Shown here: piece after piece, positions 7,123 through 13,601 of the stretch | Layout: every line of letters starts with the position of its first letter | Numbering within the stretch: position 1 is the first letter of the stretch | NCBI GenBank assembly: GCA_002842465.1 | Contig: PHDA01000004.1 | Location: 1 to 64,000 of the forward strand | DNA length: 64,000 nucleotides | Source: Bacteroidetes bacterium HGW-Bacteroidetes-7 | Lineage (GTDB): Bacteria; Bacteroidota; Bacteroidia; Bacteroidales; UBA932 | Reading direction: 5' to 3' | Translations under genes and position numbers: made by a program | Notes under the pieces: generated by a model | The model's input: only the letters and a program-made list of their open reading frames with translations | The model's database searches: none | What the model was told of the DNA's origin: nothing

Positions 7123-7752
7123 ATGAGTAAGGCATTGTCTGTATATCAGGTTATCTCCAATAAGCGTAAGGTTGTAGAGTTTGATGGTGTTTGGAAAGAT
7201 GCTATTGGAGATCCTGAGTTGTCAGGCACCTGGATTATTTGGGGACAGAGTTTCAATGGCAAGACAACATTTGTGCTTCAGTTGTGCAAATATCTGTGCG
7301 GTTATGAGAAAGTGCTATATAACTCCCTTGAAGAAGGTGCCGGCAGATCTATGCAACTTGCATTTGAAAGGGTAGGCATGGAAGAAGTTGCAAGAAGTTT
7401 CTCTTTGCTCGAAGGTGAGTCAATGCCTGAACTTATAGCACGTCTGAAAAAAAGACACTCTCCAAATATTGTGATCATTGATTCTGTACAGTATGCAGAC
7501 ATCACATACAAGGAATATAAAAAACTTAAGAGATTGTTCCCATCTAAGCTTTTCATTTTCATATCTCATGCCGAAGGCAAGTTGCCTGATGGTCGTGTCG
7601 CAAATAAAATGAGATACGATGCACACTGCAAAATAAGAGTAGAGGGTTACAGGGCCTACATTAATTCAAGGTTCTCAGAATCAAAAAGCGAAGAGAATTA
7701 TATAACAGTTTGGGAAGATGGTGCAAAAAGGTATTGGGGTGTAAACAATTAA
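7123..7752 (+). CDS. RecA/DnaB-fold P-loop ATPase
   Basis: This is a 209-residue P-loop protein. GQSFNGKT (41-48) is the Walker A and IVIIDSVQ (116-123) the Walker B. The order and the Ser-Val-Gln after the Asp resemble RecA/RadA/KaiC-like ATPases. It starts 10 nt after the MuB-like gene, so it belongs to the transposition/replication module. Its exact partner is unknown. Confidence 0.7.
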   Translation: MSKALSVYQVISNKRKVVEFDGVWKDAIGDPELSGTWIIWGQSFNGKTTFVLQLCKYLCGYEKVLYNSLEEGAGRSMQLAFERVGMEEVARSFSLLEGESMPELIARLKKRHSPNIVIIDSVQYADITYKEYKKLKRLFPSKLFIFISHAEGKLPDGRVANKMRYDAHCKIRVEGYRAYINSRFSESKSEENYITVWEDGAKRYWGVNN

Positions 7753-7755
7753 ATT

Positions 7756-8280
7756 ATGAAAACAGCGAATAAAACACACGGGAGATTTTTTGCTTTGCTC
7801 AAGCAGACTCCCGGCTATGTGTCAAAATATCGTGAGCAGATGAAAATTGCTTTGGTTGAGCATTTTTCAGATGGTAAAACCTCGTCTCTTACTGAGATGT
7901 ATGAGAAGTATCCGGACGCATATGAGCGGATGATTTATAACATGAAAAAGGAGCGGCTGGTCTCTCCGCAGTCAAAGCGAGTGTATGATCCTGAGGCTGA
8001 CATTTGGCGAAAGAGGGTTATTGCTGCTATTTGTAAATGGGTTGATAGAAATGGAATAAAGACAAACGACAAAGTCAGTTATGCCATATCTCTGGCATGC
8101 AGAGCAGCAAACTGCTCTTCATTCAATAGAATCCCTCAGGTGAGACTTGCTGAGATTTACAATGCTTTTATCAAAAAGAACTCGACTGCAGTTGAGTGTA
8201 ACGTTCAACAAGAGATAGAGCTTCTATTGGACTTGGAAAAGGCGGTTCAAGAAATTAAGGATAGTTTAAAACAAATATAA
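7756..8280 (+). CDS. GemA/gp16-like regulatory protein
   Basis: This is a 174-residue protein. Its C-terminal half has the pattern DIWRKRVIAAICKWVDRNG followed by ACRAANCSSFNRIPQVRLAEIYNAF. It resembles the Mu gp16/GemA family, in which WRKR...I and F.(K/R)IP...L..LY motifs recur. GemA modulates host DNA topology and early gene expression in Mu. The gene lies 3 nt after the ATPase gene. The assignment rests on motif memory and position. Confidence 0.55.
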   Translation: MKTANKTHGRFFALLKQTPGYVSKYREQMKIALVEHFSDGKTSSLTEMYEKYPDAYERMIYNMKKERLVSPQSKRVYDPEADIWRKRVIAAICKWVDRNGIKTNDKVSYAISLACRAANCSSFNRIPQVRLAEIYNAFIKKNSTAVECNVQQEIELLLDLEKAVQEIKDSLKQI

Positions 8281-8282
8281 GC

Positions 8283-8351
8283 CTCCTGATCTGCCGGCCC
8301 CTGGCGTTTAGTGAAAAAGAGCGACCAGGAAGGCAGCAGGAGTGCTTTTTT
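8283..8351 (+). ncRNA. Three-tier hairpin ending in a T-run
   Basis: CTCCTG (8283-8288) pairs with CAGGAG (8337-8342), CTGCC (8291-8295) with GGCAG (8332-8336) and CCTGG (8300-8304) with CCAGG (8325-8329). Six T follow at 8346-8351. It could be a partial terminator between the transposition module and the following genes, or a processed RNA structure. Confidence 0.55.
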
Positions 8352-8368
8352 AAAATAATGTAAATGTT

Positions 8369-8563
8369 ATGTCACAAAAGATAAAGATCGAAGAAAAAGC
8401 TAAGGACTACGTTTATAGGACAGAATGTAAAGAGTGTCTTTTAGTAGCAGATTATGAGCACTGCCAGGAACGCCCTACATGTGGCCGCTATAACATAGCC
8501 GTTATAGACTATACTGCAGGGTATAATGATGCATTAAAAACAATTTTAATACGAAATAAATGA
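8369..8563 (+). CDS. Small Cys-containing protein (64 aa)
   Basis: Four Cys in a C-x2-C-x9-C-x6-C arrangement (residues 20, 23, 33, 40) suggest a zinc site. The C-terminus (GYNDAL) is helical. Its stop overlaps the next start in ATGA. No family is recognised. Confidence 0.55.
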   Translation: MSQKIKIEEKAKDYVYRTECKECLLVADYEHCQERPTCGRYNIAVIDYTAGYNDALKTILIRNK

Positions 8564-8907
8564 TTATAGCTGTAGATTTTGATGGCACAATTCATACTGG
8601 CCAGCACCCAGAAATTGGCTACCTTTTTCCTGACGTCAGGAAAACGATAGCTGACCTTCGAAAGGAGGGCCATTATGTAATTATTTGGACATGTAGAACT
8701 GGAGAAGATCTGCTGAATGCAGTTAATTGGTTGTTGGAAAATGGGATTGAATTTGACCGAATAAACGACAATCATCCCGACAACATTAAAAAGTACGGAG
8801 GCAACACCAGGAAGATATTTGCTGATTTGTACATAGACGACAAGCAAGTCGGAGAGTTGCCTAAATGGGATAAAATCGAAGAATACATAATCAATAAAAC
8901 ATTTTAA
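8560..8907 (+). CDS. HAD-superfamily hydrolase-like protein
   Basis: This 115-residue protein carries HAD motif I DFDGT (D6, D8), motif II T44 in WTCRTG and a late acidic motif YIDDK (D93, D94). It lacks a cap domain, as in the small phage/Bacteroides BT0820-type HAD proteins. The likely activity is a phosphatase or nucleotidase; the substrate is unknown. It overlaps the preceding gene by 4 bp and precedes the DGR. Confidence 0.8.
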   Translation: MIIAVDFDGTIHTGQHPEIGYLFPDVRKTIADLRKEGHYVIIWTCRTGEDLLNAVNWLLENGIEFDRINDNHPDNIKKYGGNTRKIFADLYIDDKQVGELPKWDKIEEYIINKTF

Positions 8908-8921
8908 ACACCAAATATATT

Positions 8922-9404
8922 ATGAAAAAAGAACTAGTAATTAATGAGAAAAACGCAAAGTTTTTTTACAAAATGGCTTCTGACGAACTTAAAAAAGAAC
9001 TTGAAAATTCTTTTGGCAAGGCATTTTTTCAGTCAGATATAACAGATCGTGTTAAATCTTTAAAAGATGCTTTTAAAGTTACCGGACGTCCTGAAACACC
9101 TTCATTTTATGATTTGCCAGAGGATTTACGCCCGTTTTTTCAAGCAATATATAATGTAGTTGTTATAAATGAGGCTTTGAATGAGGGTTTTCGTGGAAAT
9201 ATTTACAACGAGGATGAAGCCCGTTACTATCCTTGGTTCAGGCCTTCCGGCTCTCCTTCGTCCTTCCGGTTCAGCGGTGCGATTTGCGATTGCTCGTTTG
9301 CGAGTGCGGGTACCGGCTCTCGCCTTTGCCTGAAAAACGATAATATAGCTAGCTATGCAGGTAAGCAATTTACAGAAGAATACCGAAAAATGTTAGAATC
9401 ATAA
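8922..9404 (+). CDS. DGR target protein 1 (variable protein)
   Basis: This 160-residue protein carries VR1 at residues 110-136. It shares with target 2 the constant region VTGRP, PEDLR, YNxVV and EALNEG plus a PWF motif before the variable segment, and a GKQF/AQQF helix after it. The variable segment reads SFRFSGAICDCSFASAGTGS and ends SRLC, a pattern I know from Bacteroides DGR targets whose VR lies about 25 residues before the C-terminus. The N-terminal 40 residues are extra compared with target 2. It has no signal peptide or TM, so the product is cytoplasmic or a virion part. The binding partner is unknown. Confidence 0.85.
   Translation: MKKELVINEKNAKFFYKMASDELKKELENSFGKAFFQSDITDRVKSLKDAFKVTGRPETPSFYDLPEDLRPFFQAIYNVVVINEALNEGFRGNIYNEDEARYYPWFRPSGSPSSFRFSGAICDCSFASAGTGSRLCLKNDNIASYAGKQFTEEYRKMLES
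9251..9329 (+). repeat. DGR variable repeat 1 (VR1)
   Basis: This 79-bp segment aligns without gaps to the TR at 9825-9903. The 15 differences are all at template adenines (10 become G, 5 become T). All 59 non-adenine positions match. The match may extend 2 bp further left with one more A-to-G change. Confidence 0.95.
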
Positions 9405-9424
9405 ACACATAAAAGCTATTACTA

Positions 9425-9796
9425 ATGGAAACTAAAAACATCATGGAGCGCGTTAAAACAATTGAAGACGCATTCGAAGTTACAGGTCGTCCTAAAGTTG
9501 ATTTTTCAAATGTACCTGAAGACCTCAGAGCTTATTTTGAAAACCAGTACAATGCCGTTGTAGTGACAGAAGCACTGAATGAAGGCTATCAGCCCAACTG
9601 GGATAACCCAAGAGAATATAAGTGGAGGCCTTGGTTTGCTATGTCTCCTTCGTCCTTCCGGTTCGACGGTGCGAGTTACGAGCGCTCGTATGCGGGTGCG
9701 GGTGCCGGCTCTCGCCTTTGCTCCCCATCTGAAGAAGTTGCAAGATATTCAGCTCAGCAGTTTAAGGATATCTGGAGAGGAGTCCAACTAGGTTAA
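9425..9796 (+). CDS. DGR target protein 2 (variable protein)
   Basis: This 123-residue paralogue of target 1 starts 20 bp after it. VR2 covers residues 74-99. The constant part (1-72) holds VTGRP, PEDLR, EALNEGY, NWDNP and RPWF; the tail is a helix (EEVARYSAQQFKDIW). The variable segment reads SFRFDGASYERSYAGAGAGS. Compared with target 1 it lacks the first ~40 residues. I infer that the two proteins present independent diversified surfaces. A C-type-lectin-like fold is known for other DGR targets, but this short family may differ. Confidence 0.85.
   Translation: METKNIMERVKTIEDAFEVTGRPKVDFSNVPEDLRAYFENQYNAVVVTEALNEGYQPNWDNPREYKWRPWFAMSPSSFRFDGASYERSYAGAGAGSRLCSPSEEVARYSAQQFKDIWRGVQLG
9644..9721 (+). 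repeat. DGR variable repeat 2 (VR2)
   Basis: This 78-bp segment aligns without gaps to TR positions 2-79. The 15 differences are all at template adenines (12 to G, 2 to T, 1 to C). The base just before it (G against C) is the first non-adenine mismatch and marks the left boundary. Confidence 0.95.
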
Positions 9797-9824
9797 TCAT
9801 TGTAGGCTGCTTATTTCTGAAGAG

Positions 9825-9903
9825 CTCTCCTTCGTCCTTCCAGTTCAACGATGCGAATTACGAAAACTCGAATGCGAATGCAGGTACCAGCTCTCACCTA
9901 TGC
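9825..9903 (+). repeat. DGR template repeat (TR)
   Basis: This non-coding template for mutagenic retrohoming holds 20 adenines, 18 of which are changed in at least one VR. In the VR reading frame it would give FQFNDANYENSNANAGTSS, with many AAY codons, the known design for maximum amino-acid variety. No adenine-only change can make a stop codon. It lies 28 bp after target 2 and 102 bp before the reverse transcriptase, so all are co-transcribed. A small hairpin TCGCC-TCTT-GGCGA follows at 9925-9938. Confidence 0.95.
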
Positions 9904-10005
9904 AGAAAAAAGGAGATAAGGGCCTCGCCTCTTGGCGAAAAATAACAAGTTCAAAAAGTGTTGGTAAGACAGTTGTCTGAAGACTCTGATTAGAAAAGCA
10001 AAGAA

Positions 10006-11292
10006 ATGAAAAGGCGAAATGATTTGTTTGAAAAGATATGTACAAGAGATAATCTCTTATTAGCATACAATAAAGCTCAAAAAGGTAAATCTAAAACATA
10101 TGGGGTTCAATTGTTTGCGCAAGATTTGGAGTCAAATATTGTTAAGTTACAAAAAGAATTAATGACAGCGACGTACATAACATCTGAATATAGTGTATTC
10201 AAGATATATGATCCAAAAGAGCGGATGATATATCGCTTGCCTTTTAGAGATCGTGTAGTTCACCATGCGATAATGAATGTCCTTGAACCAATATGGGTAT
10301 CAATATTTATTTCAAATACATATTCGTGCATTAAATCTCGTGGAATACACAAGGTATTGCAACACCTAAAAAGAGATTTGAAAGATATCACCACTACAAG
10401 ATATTGCCTCAAATTTGACATTAAGAAGTACTATCCAAGTGTTGATCATGACGTCCTTAAAATGATTATAAGGAAGAAAATTAAGGACAACAGATTATTG
10501 TCATTACTTGATAATATTATTGATTCTGCCCCAGGTATTCCGATAGGCAATTACTTGTCTCAATTCTTTGCAAATCTATACATGGCCTATTTTGACCATT
10601 GGGTAAAAGAAGAGCTACAGGTAAAGTATTATTACCGTTATGCAGACGATGTAGTCATATTAGCTTCTGATAAGTCATTACTACATAGGTTATTTATAGT
10701 GATTAATGACTACCTGTCGACAAAGCTTAACCTTATAATTAAATCAAATTATCAGCTTTTTCCGGTAAAATCAAGAGGGATTGACTTTGTTGGGTACGTG
10801 TTTTATCACTCTCATATTTTGATGAGAAAGTCTATTAAGCAGAACTTTTGCAGGAAAGCGGCAAAGCTCACTAAACAAACTTTATCAGAGAAAGAATATT
10901 CAAAACGCATTAGCCCTCATTTGGGTTGGGCCAATCATTGTAATTCGAGACACTTAATCAAAAAAATATGCAACATGAAAAAATTCTCCGACTTTGGAAT
11001 CAACTCGTTACAGGACAAAAACATCTTTGCTGTTCCGATAATCTCTATTGAAGAAGTGACCAATAGAGAGATAGAAGTTTTAGACTATGAACCAGGTGTA
11101 AGGACAAAGCATGGAGAGGACAGATGTATCGTTAAAATTAAGATTGATAATTCAGAACGCAAATTTTTCACAAATGCAACTCCTATCAAGGAGGCCTTGT
11201 TAAAAATCAGCAAATCAGATCTACCATTTTTAACAACAGTCAAACAACAACGATTTGGCTCTGGCAGTGGTAAGACTTTTTATTTCACATGA
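10006..11292 (+). CDS. DGR reverse transcriptase with C-terminal extension
   Basis: This 428-residue enzyme copies TR RNA into cDNA with errors at adenines. The motifs are RLPFRDRVVHHAI (77-89), catalytic D138 in FDIKKYYPSVDH, IPIGNYLSQ (178-186) with the Ser-Gln that marks DGR enzymes in place of the Gln-Gly of other RTs, and YADD (212-215) with catalytic D214/D215. Thumb-like sequence follows to about 325. Residues 330-428 form an extra domain rich in beta-strand patterns (IEVLDYEPGVRTKHGEDRC, then VKIKI and ERKFFTN), perhaps an OB-like nucleic-acid-binding unit. No Avd gene is seen nearby. The start is the ATG after GAAAAGCAAAGAA. Confidence 0.95.
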   Translation: MKRRNDLFEKICTRDNLLLAYNKAQKGKSKTYGVQLFAQDLESNIVKLQKELMTATYITSEYSVFKIYDPKERMIYRLPFRDRVVHHAIMNVLEPIWVSIFISNTYSCIKSRGIHKVLQHLKRDLKDITTTRYCLKFDIKKYYPSVDHDVLKMIIRKKIKDNRLLSLLDNIIDSAPGIPIGNYLSQFFANLYMAYFDHWVKEELQVKYYYRYADDVVILASDKSLLHRLFIVINDYLSTKLNLIIKSNYQLFPVKSRGIDFVGYVFYHSHILMRKSIKQNFCRKAAKLTKQTLSEKEYSKRISPHLGWANHCNSRHLIKKICNMKKFSDFGINSLQDKNIFAVPIISIEEVTNREIEVLDYEPGVRTKHGEDRCIVKIKIDNSERKFFTNATPIKEALLKISKSDLPFLTTVKQQRFGSGSGKTFYFT

Positions 11293-11324
11293 GTAGTTTA
11301 ATTAATATTTAAAATAGATTTAAA

Positions 11325-11969
11325 ATGGATTTAAAGAATTTAACGTCCGAGCAGCGTAAGGCGCTACTGGAGCAGCTAAAGGCAGAAGAAATTGCTGAAG
11401 CTCAAAGGAAAAAAGATGATCAGGAGGCTTACAAAAGCCTGGTTGATGAAACAGTAAAAAAGGCCTTTCCCAAGTTGATAGGTATCTCAGAAAAACTTGC
11501 AAAGAACAAAGCAGACATCAGAGAAGCATTTCGTAAAGCTATTGAAATCAAAAAAGAGGTGTATGGTGTTAAGGATCTTCAGCAATCTCACACCTTCTCT
11601 GATGCTCAGGGGCAATTCAAAATCACTATCGGAGTTTACACTATAGACAATTACGATGATACTGTTGATGTAGGTATCTTGATGGTGCGCGAATGTATTA
11701 CAGGCCTTGGTAAGGATGATGATTCAAAGGCATTGATCGAGACAATTCTTAAACTTCTGTCAAAAGACAAGAAAGGAACTCTGAAACCTTCACGAGTGTT
11801 ACAGCTCGAGCAACTTGCAAACAGGCTGGGCAATGAAACGTTTTTGGAAGGTGTTAGGATTATTAAGGATGCATACAAGCCTCTTGAGAGCAAATCGTTT
11901 GTAAGGGCCGAGTATAAGGATGAAAACGGCAGCTGGGTGAATGTGCCGCTTGGTATGACTGAGGCATAG
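11325..11969 (+). CDS. DUF3164 family phage protein
   Basis: This 214-residue protein has a coiled-coil N-terminus (rich in Glu, Lys, Ala) and a C-terminal domain with the pattern GQFKITIGVYTIDNYDD...GTLKPSRVLQLEQL...SKSFVRAEYKDENG. It resembles DUF3164 proteins that are common in Mu-like phages near gemA. Their function is not known. It starts 32 bp after the RT. Confidence 0.6.
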   Translation: MDLKNLTSEQRKALLEQLKAEEIAEAQRKKDDQEAYKSLVDETVKKAFPKLIGISEKLAKNKADIREAFRKAIEIKKEVYGVKDLQQSHTFSDAQGQFKITIGVYTIDNYDDTVDVGILMVRECITGLGKDDDSKALIETILKLLSKDKKGTLKPSRVLQLEQLANRLGNETFLEGVRIIKDAYKPLESKSFVRAEYKDENGSWVNVPLGMTEA

Positions 11970-11996
11970 TATTATTTTTTACCAATATCTACTTCA

Positions 11997-12215
11997 ATGG
12001 AAAAAAGAAAAGTGAAAATGATTGCACCTGGCAATGGGCATACCGGTCTAGTAGCTAAGAAACTTGGCCGTAATGATAAGTGTCGTTGTAAATCTGGGCT
12101 GAAGGCTAAGCACTGTTGTGGTAATGAAACTGCTTACTTCAGTCGTGAGCCTGAAAAGATGAGTTTAGCAGATCAAAAACTTAGAGAGCTTAAAAGATCT
12201 AAAAGCGATCAATAA
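11997..12215 (+). CDS. Small SEC-C zinc-motif protein (72 aa)
   Basis: LGRNDKCRCKSGLKAKHCCG (residues 23-42) matches the SEC-C motif GRNDPCPCGSGKKYKKCC, with C29, C31, C40 and C41 as zinc ligands. In SecA this motif binds zinc and SecB; free-standing copies in phages have unknown roles. Both flanks are highly basic. Confidence 0.75.
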   Translation: MEKRKVKMIAPGNGHTGLVAKKLGRNDKCRCKSGLKAKHCCGNETAYFSREPEKMSLADQKLRELKRSKSDQ

Positions 12216-12286
12216 AAAAAGCCCCGAGTAAAAACACTACAGGGCCGGACTGGCAGGTCTGTGACAAATGTAGTAAAATTTTTGAT

Positions 12287-12490
12287 ATGGCGTACAATAA
12301 AAAGGGATACATCATTCGAGCAAAGGCTATTGCAAAAATCGTTAATGAGCATTATGAGCAGGGTAATCAGTCCAAATGCCTTAAGTCTGTTTGGAGGCAT
12401 CATATATATCCGCAGTGGGGGATGTGTTACAGAACCTTTTTAAGGTATGTCAAAACCATACATTCAACAGAAGTGAAAAAGGCCTTTTAG
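12287..12490 (+). CDS. Small HTH-like phage protein (67 aa)
   Basis: The product begins MAYNKKGYIIRAKAIAKIVNEHY and continues with VWRHHIYPQWGMCYRTFLRYV, a pattern of two helical parts ending in an R-T-(F)-x-x-Y recognition-like helix found in small Bacteroides phage proteins. It is the last gene before the bidirectional terminator and convergent head operon, the position of the late activator (Mor/C-like) in Mu. A regulatory role is inferred. Confidence 0.5.
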   Translation: MAYNKKGYIIRAKAIAKIVNEHYEQGNQSKCLKSVWRHHIYPQWGMCYRTFLRYVKTIHSTEVKKAF

Positions 12491-12502
12491 AGGCCTTTTT
12501 TT
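12478..12502. terminator. Bidirectional terminator between early and head operons
   Basis: AAAGGCCT (12478-12485) and AGGCCTTT (12491-12498) pair around TTTAG, with T-runs on both strands. It overlaps the stop of the gene at 12287 and lies just past the stop of the convergent head operon. Confidence 0.8.
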
Positions 12503-12503
12503 A

Positions 12504-12932
12504 TTATTCTGTGGTCTTGGTGCGGAAGTTTACAGAAAACACTTTTATTCCATCCTCTCGCTTCTCTGAGGCTATTGATACCCGGTATAGAGTCTCACCA
12601 GTGATGATTCTTCTGTTATGAAGCTTTAGCTTTACATCATTGATAAGGTCATATATATTCAAAGATGCTTCTCTTACCTGATCAGGAGCACTCATATTTG
12701 ATTCACTCCATACTTCAAATGCCAGTCTAATATTTATGTTCACACTACACCTTTGCTCTCCGGTACCCCCGATGTTGTCACATTGTGGGTAGCTTATATC
12801 AATCAATGCTGCAGGGAAATCAACACCTGGTCTGAGTGAAAAATACTCCAGCTGTCCTGTGTCCAGATCTATCCATCTTATTGATGGGATTTGTTGCAAT
12901 AGCGTGGCAATGCCATTATAAAGATGTTTCAT
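12504..12932 (-). CDS. Putative tail completion/terminator protein
   Basis: This 142-residue protein has an alternating beta/helix pattern with FPAALIDISY and a strand-rich centre (VNINIRLAFEVW), similar to phage tail terminators of the gpU/gp37 kind. It is the last gene of the head operon and overlaps no other gene. The next upstream gene, gpG-like, ends 2 bp away. The assignment rests mostly on size, pattern and position. Confidence 0.5.
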   Translation of the reverse strand: MKHLYNGIATLLQQIPSIRWIDLDTGQLEYFSLRPGVDFPAALIDISYPQCDNIGGTGEQRCSVNINIRLAFEVWSESNMSAPDQVREASLNIYDLINDVKLKLHNRRIITGETLYRVSIASEKREDGIKVFSVNFRTKTTE

Positions 12933-12934
12933 TA

Positions 12935-13507
12935 TTAATTATTTAAGATGTTAGTTATTCCTTGCTGGGCTTTTTCGGTAATTTTCTCACTTAGAGTGGC
13001 AGATTCACCTATGAATTGTCTCTTGGGCATATCGTATTTGATGTTGAACGATGTTTTTTTTGAAAGAGCCATACCTTTCCATTTGCCTGCCTCTTCAGAT
13101 CCTTTTTCAGCCTGGTAGTGTTTTGCCCAGGCAAATCGTCTCATCTTAGGAGTTACATTTATATTGAAGTTAACCGGCCCCCCTTCGTTGTGAATTTGGG
13201 CATACTCTTTATCTGATGATATGACTACAAACCCGATCCCTGCTTTGTAAGTGATGCTTTCCATGAGCTCATTACGAGAAGAAAGCAAAGTGCCATATTG
13301 TGAAGCTGCGTATTTGTTTCCGTACAATGTTCTTTTGGATGGCTTCCATTTCTCAAGGGACTTGTCAGTAAAGCCTTGATTTCTGAAGCTATCTTTATAG
13401 AAGTCGACTGCCATTTTACCGGCAATTCTTGGCAAGTCTCTCTCAAGGTACTGCTTTAACGCAGGTAATCTTTGTTGTATTTTACTAAAAAATTCTTCAG
13501 GTGTCAT
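12935..13507 (-). CDS. Phage virion morphogenesis protein (Mu gpG-like)
   Basis: This 190-residue protein fits the phage virion morphogenesis family: FYKDSFRNQGF...WKPSKR, then SRNELMESITYK and VISSDKEYAQIHNEGG, then a Phe-Ile-Gly end motif (RQFIGESATLSEKI). Members act in head-tail joining or tail-length setting. In Mu the G gene follows the F (MuF) gene, as here. Confidence 0.8.
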   Translation of the reverse strand: MTPEEFFSKIQQRLPALKQYLERDLPRIAGKMAVDFYKDSFRNQGFTDKSLEKWKPSKRTLYGNKYAASQYGTLLSSRNELMESITYKAGIGFVVISSDKEYAQIHNEGGPVNFNINVTPKMRRFAWAKHYQAEKGSEEAGKWKGMALSKKTSFNIKYDMPKRQFIGESATLSEKITEKAQQGITNILNN

Positions 13508-13516
13508 TTTTTTTAT

Positions 13517-13601
13517 ATATTTGCATTATGGAGTTCATCTCCTAGCCGATTCTACGGACTCGTGCACCGTAAAGCCACTTTAATTAGTGGCTTTGCTTTT
13601 A
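13517..13601 (+). ncRNA. Candidate small RNA opposite the head operon
   Basis: On the + strand, TATATTTG (about 13516-13523, matching the Bacteroidota -7 box TAnnTTTG) is followed by a short GC-richer segment with hairpin GGAG-TTCAT-CTCC and then hairpin AAAGCCACT-TTAATT-AGTGGCTTT (13571-13594) and GCTTTT. The segment fills the whole gap between two reverse-strand genes and encodes nothing. The layout looks like a promoter, RNA body and terminator. No -33 box is clear. Confidence 0.4.

Noticed and set aside
9345-9356. Palindrome ATAGCTAGCTAT after VR1 as the DGR cruciform
   Set aside because: It has no loop, and nothing similar follows VR2, so a required homing hairpin is not supported.
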